64,000 nucleotides of DNA from Solirubrobacter pauli. Lineage in GTDB: Bacteria; Actinomycetota; Thermoleophilia; Solirubrobacterales; Solirubrobacteraceae. The notes beneath the pieces are model-generated. The model did no database searches. It worked only from the letters and a program-made list of their open reading frames with translations, and was not told where the DNA came from. Each line of letters starts with the position of its first letter. Positions within the stretch are counted from its first letter, which is position 1. Location of the stretch: the NCBI RefSeq assembly GCF_003633755.1, contig NZ_RBIL01000001.1, positions 3,643,426 through 3,707,425 of the forward strand. Reading direction: 5' to 3'. Position numbers and translations under genes: made by a program. Shown here piece after piece: positions 32,957-41,454 of this stretch.

Positions 32957-33599
32957 TCCTGAGAGACAAGCGGCGCTGGATCGCGACCTGCTGCGGGACC
33001 GGGCCTACGCGGCCATCCGCGACGCCATCGTCGACGGCACGCTGGCGCCGGGCGAGCGCCTCCGCGACCAGGAGCTGTGCACCTGGCTCGGGCTGAGCCG
33101 GACGCCGGTGCGGGAGGCCCTCAACCGGCTCGAGCAGGACGGCCTCGTCGAGACCGCGCCCCAGCGCTTCACCCGCGTGACCCCGCTGGACCGACGGGCG
33201 GCGCGGGACGCGTTCCCGGTGGTCGCGGCGCTCCACGCGCTCGCGACCGAGCTCGCCGTGCCGAAGCTGACCGAGGCCGACCGCGCTGCCCTGCGGGACG
33301 CGAACAACCGGTTCGCCGAGGCGCTGCGCGACGGCGACGTCGACGCCGCGCTCGAGGCCGACGACGCCTTCCACGGCGTGTTCGTCACCGCTGCCGCGAA
33401 CGCCGAGATCCCGCGCACGCTGGAGCGGTTGATGCCACGCATCCGGCGGCTGGAGCGCCTGCGCTTCGGCTCGCTGTCCGGCCGCGCGTCCGTCAAGCAG
33501 CACGCCGAGATCCTCCTCGCCGCACCCGAGGACGCGGCCGACCTCGTCAAGCAGAACTGGCTCTCGCTGGGAGCCCTCATCGACCGGAGCTTCGAATGA
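32949..33599 (+). CDS. GntR-family regulator (FadR/FCD type)
   Basis: A 216-aa regulator with N-terminal winged HTH: AYAAIRDAIVDGTLAPGERLRDQELCTWLGLSRTPVREAL (given here only to mark the region, residues about 18-57 read in pieces DGTLAPGERL and SRTPVREAL). The C-terminal all-helical FCD domain (about 90-210) has the metal/ligand-binding DDAFHGVF and KQHAEILLA elements with His ligands. FCD ligands are typically carboxylic acids. It starts 10 nt after CATACT and its stop overlaps the SHMT-like gene's ATG (ATGA), so it is co-expressed with the two enzymes it presumably controls. Confidence 0.88.
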   Translation: MPVPERQAALDRDLLRDRAYAAIRDAIVDGTLAPGERLRDQELCTWLGLSRTPVREALNRLEQDGLVETAPQRFTRVTPLDRRAARDAFPVVAALHALATELAVPKLTEADRAALRDANNRFAEALRDGDVDAALEADDAFHGVFVTAAANAEIPRTLERLMPRIRRLERLRFGSLSGRASVKQHAEILLAAPEDAADLVKQNWLSLGALIDRSFE

Positions 33600-34930
33600 C
33601 CGCCATCGCCCCGCCCGACATCCACGACGCCGAGACGCTCGGCGCCGCCCGTGCGCTGCTCGACGCGGCGGCCGACCCGGCGGCGATGCAGCGTGAGGTC
33701 CTGGCCGCGGTTTCGCGCAACGAGCGGTGGCGCGGCAACGAGTGCGTGAACCTGCTGGCGCCCGAAGCGCTCGTCTCCCCGACGGTCCGCAACCTCCTCA
33801 GCGCCGAGATCGGCCAGCGCGCCGCCGAGGGCCACATCGGCCCGGTCAACCGCTGGTTCGCGGGGACGAAGCACATCGACGAGGTCGAGGCGCTGTGCGT
33901 CGAGCTGCTCAAGCGGCTCTTCAAGAGCAACTACGCCGAGCACCGGCTCGTCGCGAGCATGATCGGCAACATGGCCGTGTACGCCGCGCTCACCGAGCCC
34001 GGCGACACCGTCATGACGATCCCGCAGCCCGTCGGCGGGCACAGCTCCAACCGCTACGACGGCCCCGCCGGGATCCGCGGCCTGAACATCCTCGACGTGC
34101 CCTACGACGCGCACGAGCTCGAGGTCGACCTCGACGCGTTCGCCGTCGCCGCCCGCGCCGCCAAGCCCAAGCTCGTCGCGCTCGGCGCCTCCATGACCCT
34201 GTTCCCGCTCCCGGTGGCCCAGATCAAGGAGATCGTGAGCGAGTGGGACGGCATCGTCTTCTTCGACGGCGCGCACCAGCTCGGGCTGATCGCCGGCGGC
34301 CAGTTCCAGGATCCGCTGCGCGAGGGCGCCGACATCATCACGGGCAGCGCCGGCAAGACGTTCAGCGGCCCGCAGTCGGGCGTCGCGGTCTGGAACGACC
34401 CGCAGCTGACGCAGCCGATCCTCGACGCCGTCTTCCCGGCGCTCGCCGCGACGCACCAGGTCAACCGCGTGGCCGCGCTCGCCGCCGCCGCGGCCGAGCT
34501 GCTGGCGTTCGGGCCGGAGTACATGGCCGCGATCGTCGCCAACGCGCAGACGCTCGCCCACGCGCTGCACACGCGCGGCGTGCCGGTGCTCGGCGCCCAC
34601 AAGGGCTACACGCGCACGCACCAGGTGATCGCCGACGTGCGTGAGTTCGGCGGCGGGCTGGAGGTTGCGCACCGCCTCGCTCGCGCGAACATCATCACCA
34701 ACAAGAACCTCCTGCCCGACAACACCCCGGAGGACTGGGACCGCCCGCACGGCCTGCGGATCGGCACCACCGAGGTCACCCGCCTCGGCATGGGCGAGCT
34801 GGAGATGCAGGCGATCGCCGACATGATCGCCGGCGTGCTCGTCGAGGACCGCGACCCCGAGCACGTCCAGCGTGAGGCGCTCGAACTGCGCGCCGGCTTC
34901 CAGACGGTCAAGTACTGCTTCAACGAATAG
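33596..34930 (+). CDS. SHMT-like PLP-dependent enzyme
   Basis: A 444-aa fold-type I PLP enzyme with serine hydroxymethyltransferase-like sequence. Visible are the N-terminal LLAPEALVSPTV (SENF-like), QPVGGHSSNRYDGPAG (GGH region), FFDGAHQLGLIAGGQFQDPL (Asp and His that hold PLP) and TGSAGKTFSGPQSG, where K254 should form the Schiff base. The residue before the Lys pair is Gly, where SHMT has His (THKT), so reaction specificity may differ: aldol cleavage of another beta-hydroxy or alpha-methyl amino acid is possible. It sits between a GntR regulator and an AceE-like ThDP enzyme. This is unlikely to be the housekeeping glyA. Confidence 0.8.
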   Translation: MTAIAPPDIHDAETLGAARALLDAAADPAAMQREVLAAVSRNERWRGNECVNLLAPEALVSPTVRNLLSAEIGQRAAEGHIGPVNRWFAGTKHIDEVEALCVELLKRLFKSNYAEHRLVASMIGNMAVYAALTEPGDTVMTIPQPVGGHSSNRYDGPAGIRGLNILDVPYDAHELEVDLDAFAVAARAAKPKLVALGASMTLFPLPVAQIKEIVSEWDGIVFFDGAHQLGLIAGGQFQDPLREGADIITGSAGKTFSGPQSGVAVWNDPQLTQPILDAVFPALAATHQVNRVAALAAAAAELLAFGPEYMAAIVANAQTLAHALHTRGVPVLGAHKGYTRTHQVIADVREFGGGLEVAHRLARANIITNKNLLPDNTPEDWDRPHGLRIGTTEVTRLGMGELEMQAIADMIAGVLVEDRDPEHVQREALELRAGFQTVKYCFNE

Positions 34931-34933
34931 GCT
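34928..34933 (+). promoter_or_regulatory. -10 box TAGGCT using the SHMT-like gene's stop
   Basis: TAGGCT starts with the TAG stop of the SHMT-like gene and is 7 nt before GTG 34941, so the AceE-like gene may also be transcribed alone as a leaderless message. Confidence 0.55.
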
Positions 34934-34940
34934 CCGGCGC

Positions 34941-37142
34941 GTGACGGAGGAGATCGATCTCGAAGCGCTCAAGCGGGTCGAGCAGCGGGTCCTGTGGTTG
35001 GCGACGAGCATCGTCCACCACGCGAACCGGGTGCGCCCCAACCGCTCCGGCGTGAAAGTCGGCGGCCACCAGGCGTCGAGCGCGTCGATGGTGTCGCTCA
35101 TGACCGCGCTGTACTTCGCGGTGCTCGAGAGCCCTGACCGGGTGAGCGTGAAGCCGCACGCGAGCCCGGTCCTGCACGCGATCAACCACCTCCTCGGCCG
35201 GCTCGACCGCCGCTACCTGACGACGTTGCGCCAGTACGGCGGGCTGCAGTCGTACCCGTCGCGCACGAAGGACCCGGACCCGGTCGACTACTCGACCGGC
35301 TCCGTCGGCCTCGGCGCCACCGCGCCGATCTGGGGCGCGCTCGCGCACCGCTACGTCGCCGGCCACTTCGACGTGCCGCGCGGCGGCCGCCAGATCGCGC
35401 TGATCGGCGACGCCGAGCTCGACGAGGGCGCCTGCTGGGAGGCGATCGCCGACCCGATGGTCTCCCGCCTCGGCGAGGTGATGTGGGTGGTCGACCTCAA
35501 CCGGCAGTCGCTGGACCGCGTCGTCCCGGACATCGCCGCCGGCCGCCTCGCCGCGATGTTCGAGGCCGCCGGCTGGCACACCGTGATGGTCAAGTACGGC
35601 CCGCGGCTCGCGCGGCGCCACGACCTGCGCGCCCGCATCGACGGGATGCCGAACGAGGAGTACCAGCGGCTGCTGCGCGCCGACGCGCCCGAGCTGCGCC
35701 GGCGCCTGGAGGTCGACACCGACGACCTCGGCGACGCCGACCTGCTCGCCACCTTCCGCGACCTCGGCGGCCACGACCTCGCGAGCCTGATCGACGGCTA
35801 CCGCCAGGCGGACGCGGTCGTCGACCGGCCGTCCGTCGTGTTCGCCTACACGATCAAGGGCTGGTCGCTGCCGACCGAGGGCCATCCCGCCAACCACTCG
35901 GCGCTGCTCAACCACGAGCAGTACCGCGAGCTCGCGACGAAGCTCGGCGAGGACGCCGACGACCCGTTCCGCGCGCTCGCGCCCGGCTCGCCCGAGGCCG
36001 AGCTGTGCCGTGCGACCGGCGCGCGGCTCAAGCGCGGCTCCACCCGCGCCGTGCCCGCCCCGAAGGTCCCGCAGGACCTGGGCCGCAAGCACACTGGCCG
36101 GGCGAGCACCCAGCAGGCCTTCGGGCGCTTCTTCGTCGACCTCACGCGCGAGGCGCCCGAGGTCGCCGACCGCGTGGTGACGGTGAGCCCGGACGTCGGC
36201 ACGTCGACCAACCTCGGCGGTTGGATCAACAAGGCCGGCATCTGGTCGGTCGGCGACCGGATCGACTGGTTCGCCGACGACACGGACACGCTCGTCCGCT
36301 GGCGCGAGCACGACCACGGCCGCCACATCGAGCTCGGCATCGCGGAGGTCAACCTCGTCGGCATGCTGGGCGAGCTCGGCGCGACGTGGTCCCGCGACGG
36401 CCAGCCGCTCCTGCCGGTCGGCACGATCTACGACCCGTTCGTCAGCCGCGCGCTGGAGCCGTGGTCGTTCGGGATCTACGCCGGCGGCCAGTCGATCCTC
36501 GTCGGCACCCCGTCGGGCGTCACGCTCGGCCCTGAGGGTGGTGCGCACCAGTCGGTGATCACGCCGTCGATCGGCATCGAGCAGCCGGGGTGCATCGCCT
36601 ACGAGCCCGCGTTCGGGCAGGACTTCGAGTGGTGCTTCCTGCACGCGCTCTCCCAGCTCGGCAAGCCGGGCGGGACCTCCGCGTACTTCCGGCTCTCGAC
36701 GCGGCCGATCGACCAATCGCTGCACACGGGAACGCGGGAGGAGGCGATCGCCGGCGGCTACCGGCTGAAGGCCCACGCGAACCCGCGGGTGAGCATCGCC
36801 GTGATGGGCGCGCTCGTCCCCGAGGCGCTCGAGGCCGCGGAGATCCTGGGCGACGCGGAGGTCGTCTGCATCACCTCCGCCGACCGGCTGTTCCGCTCGC
36901 ACCAGGCCCGCTCCGGCCTCGGCGACGGCAACCCGGACACGCTCACGAGCCTCTTCCGCCCGGGCGTCCCGATCGTCAGCCTGCTCGACGGGCACCCGCA
37001 CACGCTGAGCTTCCTCGGCTCGCCGATCACCTGCCTGGGCGTGCAGCGCTTCGGCCAGGCCGGTGACATCGTCGACCTCTACGAGCACCACGAGATCGAC
37101 GCCGAGTCAGTGGTTGGCGCGGCTCTCGACCTCATGAGCTAG
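34941..37142 (+). CDS. AceE/transketolase-like ThDP-dependent enzyme
   Basis: A 733-aa thiamine-diphosphate enzyme with the order of a homodimeric pyruvate dehydrogenase E1 (AceE). The ThDP/Mg motif is GDAELDEG (residues 156-163) with the downstream Asn in VVDLNRQSLD. The pyrimidine-binding half has RHIELGIAEVNLVGMLGELG with its Glu, and a TK C-terminal domain ends the protein. It is shorter than AceE (about 890 aa). No E2 or E3 gene is nearby, so it may act alone, for example on another 2-oxo acid or in C-C ligation. GTG 34941 follows TAGGCT by 7 nt. It overlaps the convergent GGDEF gene by 36 nt. Confidence 0.8.
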   Translation: MTEEIDLEALKRVEQRVLWLATSIVHHANRVRPNRSGVKVGGHQASSASMVSLMTALYFAVLESPDRVSVKPHASPVLHAINHLLGRLDRRYLTTLRQYGGLQSYPSRTKDPDPVDYSTGSVGLGATAPIWGALAHRYVAGHFDVPRGGRQIALIGDAELDEGACWEAIADPMVSRLGEVMWVVDLNRQSLDRVVPDIAAGRLAAMFEAAGWHTVMVKYGPRLARRHDLRARIDGMPNEEYQRLLRADAPELRRRLEVDTDDLGDADLLATFRDLGGHDLASLIDGYRQADAVVDRPSVVFAYTIKGWSLPTEGHPANHSALLNHEQYRELATKLGEDADDPFRALAPGSPEAELCRATGARLKRGSTRAVPAPKVPQDLGRKHTGRASTQQAFGRFFVDLTREAPEVADRVVTVSPDVGTSTNLGGWINKAGIWSVGDRIDWFADDTDTLVRWREHDHGRHIELGIAEVNLVGMLGELGATWSRDGQPLLPVGTIYDPFVSRALEPWSFGIYAGGQSILVGTPSGVTLGPEGGAHQSVITPSIGIEQPGCIAYEPAFGQDFEWCFLHALSQLGKPGGTSAYFRLSTRPIDQSLHTGTREEAIAGGYRLKAHANPRVSIAVMGALVPEALEAAEILGDAEVVCITSADRLFRSHQARSGLGDGNPDTLTSLFRPGVPIVSLLDGHPHTLSFLGSPITCLGVQRFGQAGDIVDLYEHHEIDAESVVGAALDLMS

Positions 37143-38399
37143 ACGCTTCTCGTCGTACATGCGCTGGTCGGCGAGCTCGACCAGCGCCTCGACCTCGGCG
37201 TCCGTGGTCATGGTCGCCACGCCGATGCTCGCGCCGAGCTGGTTCGGCCGGCCCTCGGCGGTCATCTCGCGGCCGACCTCGTGCACGGCCGCGCGCAGCT
37301 CCGCCGCGACGTGCGACGCCTCGTCCGGGTTCACGTGCAGGATCAGCGCCGCGAACTCGTCGCCGCCGATCCGGCCGAGCACGTCGCTGGAGCGCAGCCG
37401 CGCGCGCAGGGCGCGGTGGATGCGGGTGAGGGCCTCGTCGCCCGCCGCGTGGCCCCACTGGTCGTTGACCGCCTTGAAGCGGTCCAGGTCGATGACCGCG
37501 ATCGCCGCGGACTCGCCGTAGCGGCGCGCGCGGGCGGCCGCGTTCTCGGCCTGCGTGAGGAAGTGGCGGCGGTTGTAGGCGCCGGTCAGCGGGTCGCGGA
37601 TCGCGAGCTCGGTGAGGCGGCGGTCGTCCTCCTCGAGCCGCTTGACCGCCATCGCGACGACGAACGCGAGCCCGCCCACCGCGGTCAGCGTCATCACCCA
37701 GGCGGCGACGCTCCACTCCCACCACCCGGCCCGGGCGACGGCGGTGGCGAGCGCGCCGGAGACGATCGGGATGCCGAGGACGGCCGGCACGGTGCGGCGC
37801 GCGAAGCGGCCGCTGAGCGTGTCCGAGAAGAACTGGCCGCTCGGATGGGACCAGATGATCGCGAGCGAGATCAGCACCGTGCACAGCGCCGCCTGCCAGC
37901 TCATCTGGATGAAGCGCGAACCGCCATAGAAGTACGGCACGCCGAGGAGGAAGCCGATGACCGCGGCCGCGCCGATCGCGCCGGCGGCGAACGCCAGGCG
38001 TCGCGTGACCACCCAACCGCGGCCGTGGAGCGTGATCGCGGCGCCGATCAGGACGAGGGCGGTGGCCGTGAACACCGAGATCGCGGCGTCGGTGTCGAAG
38101 ACGGCGCGGTTGATCCAGCGGCCGCTGTCCAGCGCCGAGTCGAGCATCCCCGCGGCGCCCGTGAGCGCCGTGAGCAGCCCCGCGCCGACGGCCAGGCGGT
38201 GCCGCCGGGGGAGCGCGCCCGCGCCGATCGCCGCAGCGATGAAGCCGACGCACGTGACCGGCGACATCGGCGCCAGGTTGCGCGTGCGCACGTCGAGTCC
38301 CGCGAGCGTCGCGCCGAGCATGCTCGCCGCGATCAGGAGCACGCCGAGCGCCGCGATCCGCCTTGCGCGCTCAGCGCCTGACCAGTTGTCGTCCTTCAA
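37107..38399 (-). CDS. Membrane-anchored diguanylate cyclase (GGDEF)
   Basis: A 430-aa enzyme that should make cyclic di-GMP. About six to eight N-terminal hydrophobic helices (residues 15-265) form a membrane sensor of unknown type. The GGDEF domain follows, beginning [17 protein letters not shown], with the intact active site [10 protein letters not shown]. An inhibitory I-site RSSD lies five residues before it. TTG 38399 is chosen because AAGGA lies about 9 nt upstream and no other in-frame start fits. It converges on the AceE-like gene. Two more GGDEF proteins lie at 54.3 and 56.7 kb. Confidence 0.9.
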   Translation of the reverse strand: MKDDNWSGAERARRIAALGVLLIAASMLGATLAGLDVRTRNLAPMSPVTCVGFIAAAIGAGALPRRHRLAVGAGLLTALTGAAGMLDSALDSGRWINRAVFDTDAAISVFTATALVLIGAAITLHGRGWVVTRRLAFAAGAIGAAAVIGFLLGVPYFYGGSRFIQMSWQAALCTVLISLAIIWSHPSGQFFSDTLSGRFARRTVPAVLGIPIVSGALATAVARAGWWEWSVAAWVMTLTAVGGLAFVVAMAVKRLEEDDRRLTELAIRDPLTGAYNRRHFLTQAENAAARARRYGESAAIAVIDLDRFKAVNDQWGHAAGDEALTRIHRALRARLRSSDVLGRIGGDEFAALILHVNPDEASHVAAELRAAVHEVGREMTAEGRPNQLGASIGVATMTTDAEVEALVELADQRMYDEKRLAHEVESRANH

Positions 38400-38466
38400 C
38401 GCAACATTTCCTTTGCAAACGGGATACCCCGCTGGCGGGAACGGCGAAGGTCGCTGGTGCGTGCGG

Positions 38467-39093
38467 TTACACGTCGTCTTCGTCGTCGAGGACGATCCGG
38501 GCGGCCTCGCCCTGACCCTCGACGCGCGGCTGCACCGGCCGGACCTCGCGGGCCGACGCCCACTCGACCAGCGCGTCGGCGCTCTTGAACCGAGCGATCC
38601 GCTCGAGGTTCTTGATCGTCGGGAAGACCATCAGCAGCTCGCCGGCCTCCGCTCCCTCGAGCGCGCGGCCCGGCTCGAACCAGCGGGCGTCGACGATCTC
38701 CTGGCCGTCGATCTCGATCTCGGCACCCTCGGGGGCGACCGCGATGAAGAAGTACGTGTCGAAGCGGATCGACACCTCGGGCGGCGTGATCCAGCGCGCG
38801 AACGGGACGAGCGCGGCGGGGTCGGGCAGCGTGATCCCGACCTCCTCGGACACCTCGCGCACGGCCGCCGCGCGGTGGGCGGCGTCGCCGGTGCCCTCGT
38901 GCGCATCGACCGCGCCCCCGGGGAAGACCCAGGCGCCGCCCATGAACCGCGCCTTGGGGGTGCGCTGCGCCATCAGGAGCTCGAGCCGGTCGGCGCCGCC
39001 GCGGACGACGATCACCGTCGCGGCCTGGCGCGGCTCGGTGGGAACGCCGCTCTCGTTGAGGATCGTGCCGGGCTCGGGACCGTGCTGCGCCAT
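38467..39093 (-). CDS. NUDIX hydrolase
   Basis: A 208-aa pyrophosphohydrolase. The Nudix region reads [19 protein letters not shown] followed by [11 protein letters not shown], a Nudix box in which the REVSEEVG helix is intact and the preceding loop is longer than canonical. The N-terminus [12 protein letters not shown] and the substrate loop [20 protein letters not shown] suggest the CoA- or ADP-ribose-like subgroup, not settled. The C-terminus is very acidic (DDEDDV). ATG 39093 is 6 nt from minus-strand TAGGCT and only 24 nt from the divergent rubredoxin start. Confidence 0.87.
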   Translation of the reverse strand: MAQHGPEPGTILNESGVPTEPRQAATVIVVRGGADRLELLMAQRTPKARFMGGAWVFPGGAVDAHEGTGDAAHRAAAVREVSEEVGITLPDPAALVPFARWITPPEVSIRFDTYFFIAVAPEGAEIEIDGQEIVDARWFEPGRALEGAEAGELLMVFPTIKNLERIARFKSADALVEWASAREVRPVQPRVEGQGEAARIVLDDEDDV

Positions 39094-39099
39094 CCCGCC

Positions 39100-39109
39100 A
39101 GCCTAATAT
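39100..39109. promoter_or_regulatory. Overlapping divergent -10 boxes (NUDIX / rubredoxin)
   Basis: Minus-strand TAGGCT (39105-39100) lies 6 nt from ATG 39093, and plus-strand TAATAT (39104-39109) lies 8 nt from ATG 39118. The boxes overlap by 2 bp in a 24-nt gap with no room for leaders. Confidence 0.6.
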
Positions 39110-39117
39110 GCGCCCAC

Positions 39118-39297
39118 ATGAGCACGGACACGGACCGGCAGTGGATCTGCGAATCCTGCGGCTTCATCTACGACCCGGAGGAAGGCGATCCCGACGGCGG
39201 GATCGACGAGGGCACCGCCTTCGAGGACATCCCGAAGGACTGGTATTGCCCTGTCTGCGGTGCCAGGAAAGCGGACTTCTCCCCGTTCGAAGGCTAG
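39118..39297 (+). CDS. Rubredoxin
   Basis: A 59-aa single-iron electron carrier. The four Fe ligands are C11 and C14 (CESCG) and C44 and C47 (CPVCG), in the conserved frame [14 protein letters not shown] and [10 protein letters not shown]. Rubredoxins pass electrons to alkane hydroxylases or peroxide-reducing enzymes; no such partner is adjacent. ATG 39118 is leaderless-like after TAATAT. Its TAG stop forms the first bases of the promoter box for the next gene. Confidence 0.96.
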   Translation: MSTDTDRQWICESCGFIYDPEEGDPDGGIDEGTAFEDIPKDWYCPVCGARKADFSPFEG

Positions 39298-39300
39298 TTT
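39295..39300 (+). promoter_or_regulatory. -10 box TAGTTT using the rubredoxin stop
   Basis: TAGTTT starts with the rubredoxin TAG stop and lies 7 nt before GTG 39308. Confidence 0.5.
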
Positions 39301-39307
39301 CTATTCC

Positions 39308-40840
39308 GTGACAGCCCTCGAGTCCCGGGGCGCTGAGCGGCGCCTCCGGCTTCCGCTCGAGGCGCTCGTCTTCGCCGTCGGCCTCTCGACCTTGGGGGCC
39401 GAGATCGCGGCGACGCGCCTGTTGGCGCCGTTCTTCGGGACCTCGACGGTCATCTGGGCGAACACGATCGCGGTGGTGCTGCTGGCGCTCTCGGCGGGCT
39501 ACAAGCTCGGCGGGACGCTGGCCGACCGGCGGCCGTCGCCGTACGCGCTGTGCGTGTGCGTGCTGGTCGGCTCCGCGCTGCTGGCGGTCGTGCCGTTCAT
39601 CGCGCACCCGTTCCTGTCGTTGAGCGTCGACGCGTTCGACACCGTCTCGGTCGGCGCGTTCGCGGCCTCGCTGTTCGGCACGCTCGTGCTGGTGGCGGTG
39701 CCGCTGCTGCTGCTCGGCACGGTGTCCCCGTGGGCGACGCGGATCAAGCTCGACTCGGTCGACGAGGCGGGGTCGGTCTCCGGCCGGCTGTACGCGATCT
39801 CGACGGTCGGCTCGCTGATCGGCGTGTTCTTCGTCGCGCTGTGGTCGATCGAGGCGATCGGCTCCCAGCGCACGTTCCTCGTGCTTGCGCTGCTGCCCGC
39901 GCTCGTCGCGGCGGTGTCGATCTTCGACCCGCGCGCGCTGGTCGTCCCGGTCGTGCTCGGCGCGGCGCTGCTGATCCCGCCCGGCACGACGAAGCCGCCG
40001 GAGGACGGCGACCGCGTGCTGTACGAGCGCGAGACGCCCTACCAGTACGCGCGGGTGATCGAGCAGGAGGACGGCGACCGGCTGCTCGAGCTCAACGAGG
40101 GCCAGGCGATCCACTCGCTGTGGCGCCGGGACACGGTGCTGACCGGCGGCTACTGGGACGGCTTCCTGACGATGCCGTTCGCGACCGGCTCGGGCCGCCC
40201 GCCGGCGCGGATCGCGGCGCTCGGCACCGCGGCCGGGACGGTGCCGCGGGCGTACGCGCAGTACTACCCGGAGACCGTGATCGACGCGGTCGACATCGAC
40301 CCCGAGCTGTTCAAGATCGGGCACCGCTACTTCGGCCTGCAGGCGCGCCCGCAGCTGCGCGAGCACACGCAGGACGCGCGGCCGTTCCTGCGCCAGAACG
40401 AGGGTCCCTACGACGCGATCTTCGTCGACGCCTACCGGCAGCCGTACATCCCCTTCTACCTGACGACGAAGGAGTTCTTCGAGCTCGTGCGCTCGCGGCT
40501 CGCACCGGGCGGATCGGTGATCGTCAACATCGGCCATCCGAACGACTCGCCGGCCCTCGAGGAGGCGATGAGCGCGACGATGGGCGCGGTGTTCAAGCAC
40601 GTCGTGCGCGACCCGATCCGGTCGCAGAACTCGCTCGTGATGGCTTCGGACACGCCGCTGACGGCGGGAGGGATCGCCAACGCGCCCGTGTCCTCGGACC
40701 TGCAGACGCTGGCGCAGGACAGCGCGGCGCGCCTCGAAGGCCCGCTGCGCGGCGGCACCGTCTTCACCGACGACCGGGCGCCGGTCGAGTGGCTCATCGA
40801 CGCGTCGATCGTGTCCTACGCGGCGGAGGAGAACCGATGA
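39308..40840 (+). CDS. Membrane-fused spermidine-synthase-like protein
   Basis: A 510-aa protein with an N-terminal membrane domain of six to seven helices (about residues 10-225, for example ANTIAVVLLALSAGYKLGG, VAVPLLLLGTVSPWATRI). A cytosolic Rossmann domain of the spermidine synthase/SAM-methyltransferase type follows. In it, AALGTAAGTVPRAYAQYYP replaces the nucleotide loop, then IDAVDIDPELFKIGHRYFG, and YDAIFVDAYRQPYIPFYL supplies the catalytic-type Asp. Such fused proteins are widespread and uncharacterised; polyamine synthesis is not proven. GTG 39308 follows TAGTTT. Its stop overlaps the next gene, a paralogue of the membrane half. Confidence 0.84.
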   Translation: MTALESRGAERRLRLPLEALVFAVGLSTLGAEIAATRLLAPFFGTSTVIWANTIAVVLLALSAGYKLGGTLADRRPSPYALCVCVLVGSALLAVVPFIAHPFLSLSVDAFDTVSVGAFAASLFGTLVLVAVPLLLLGTVSPWATRIKLDSVDEAGSVSGRLYAISTVGSLIGVFFVALWSIEAIGSQRTFLVLALLPALVAAVSIFDPRALVVPVVLGAALLIPPGTTKPPEDGDRVLYERETPYQYARVIEQEDGDRLLELNEGQAIHSLWRRDTVLTGGYWDGFLTMPFATGSGRPPARIAALGTAAGTVPRAYAQYYPETVIDAVDIDPELFKIGHRYFGLQARPQLREHTQDARPFLRQNEGPYDAIFVDAYRQPYIPFYLTTKEFFELVRSRLAPGGSVIVNIGHPNDSPALEEAMSATMGAVFKHVVRDPIRSQNSLVMASDTPLTAGGIANAPVSSDLQTLAQDSAARLEGPLRGGTVFTDDRAPVEWLIDASIVSYAAEENR

Positions 40841-41454
40841 GCGCCGCCACGGTCACCCCGGCGGCGTCGCGCTGGGGCTTCGTCGAGATCGTCAAGTTCG
40901 TCTCGGGCGTGACGACGCTCGCGGCCGAGCTCGCCGCGGCGCGGCTGATCGCGCCCGCGTTCGGAGCGTCGACGGTCGTCTGGGCCAATACCATTGCCAT
41001 CGCCTTGGCAGCCCTGGCGATCGGCTACTGGCTCGGCGGCCGCTTGGCGGACCGCCACCCGCACGAGCGCGCGATGGCGCGTGGCGGGCTCGCGGGCGCG
41101 CTGATGGTCGCGCTGATCCCGCTGGTCGCGCTCCCGCTGTTGGGGGCGACCGAGGACTCGCTGGGCGAGTTCGGCGGTTCCTTCCTGGTGCAGCTGGTGC
41201 TGGTCGCGCCGCCGCTGGTCGTGCTCGGCGCGCTGACGCCGTGGGCGATCCGGCTGCGCGTGAGCTCGGTGGCGGGCGCCGGCGACGCGACCGGACGGCT
41301 CTACGCGCTGTCGACCGCCGGCGGGCTCGTCGGCAACTTCGCCGCCGCGCTTGCTTTGATCCCGCTCGTGGGCACCACCTGGACGTTCATCATCGCCGCG
41401 GGCCTGCTCGCCGGCGTCTGCCTTCCGAGAGCATGGTCCTCCAAGCCTGCCTGA
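40837..41454 (+). CDS. Membrane-only paralogue of the spermidine-synthase-like N-terminal domain
   Basis: A 205-aa membrane protein overlapping the preceding gene as ATGA. It repeats that protein's membrane half: VSGVTTLAAELAAARLIAP matches VGLSTLGAEIAATRLLAP, ANTIAIALAALAIGYWLGG matches ANTIAVVLLALSAGYKLGG, and the LYALSTAGGLVGNF segment matches LYAISTVGSLIGVF. The transferase domain is missing and the protein ends after the last helix. The pair may form a heteromeric membrane unit. The end overlaps the BKACE gene by 22 nt. Confidence 0.8.
   Translation: MSAATVTPAASRWGFVEIVKFVSGVTTLAAELAAARLIAPAFGASTVVWANTIAIALAALAIGYWLGGRLADRHPHERAMARGGLAGALMVALIPLVALPLLGATEDSLGEFGGSFLVQLVLVAPPLVVLGALTPWAIRLRVSSVAGAGDATGRLYALSTAGGLVGNFAAALALIPLVGTTWTFIIAAGLLAGVCLPRAWSSKPA

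Noticed and set aside
34920-37091. A 723-codon minus-strand frame opposite the AceE-like gene
   Set aside because: No recognisable motif and low-complexity composition; the plus strand has intact ThDP motifs.
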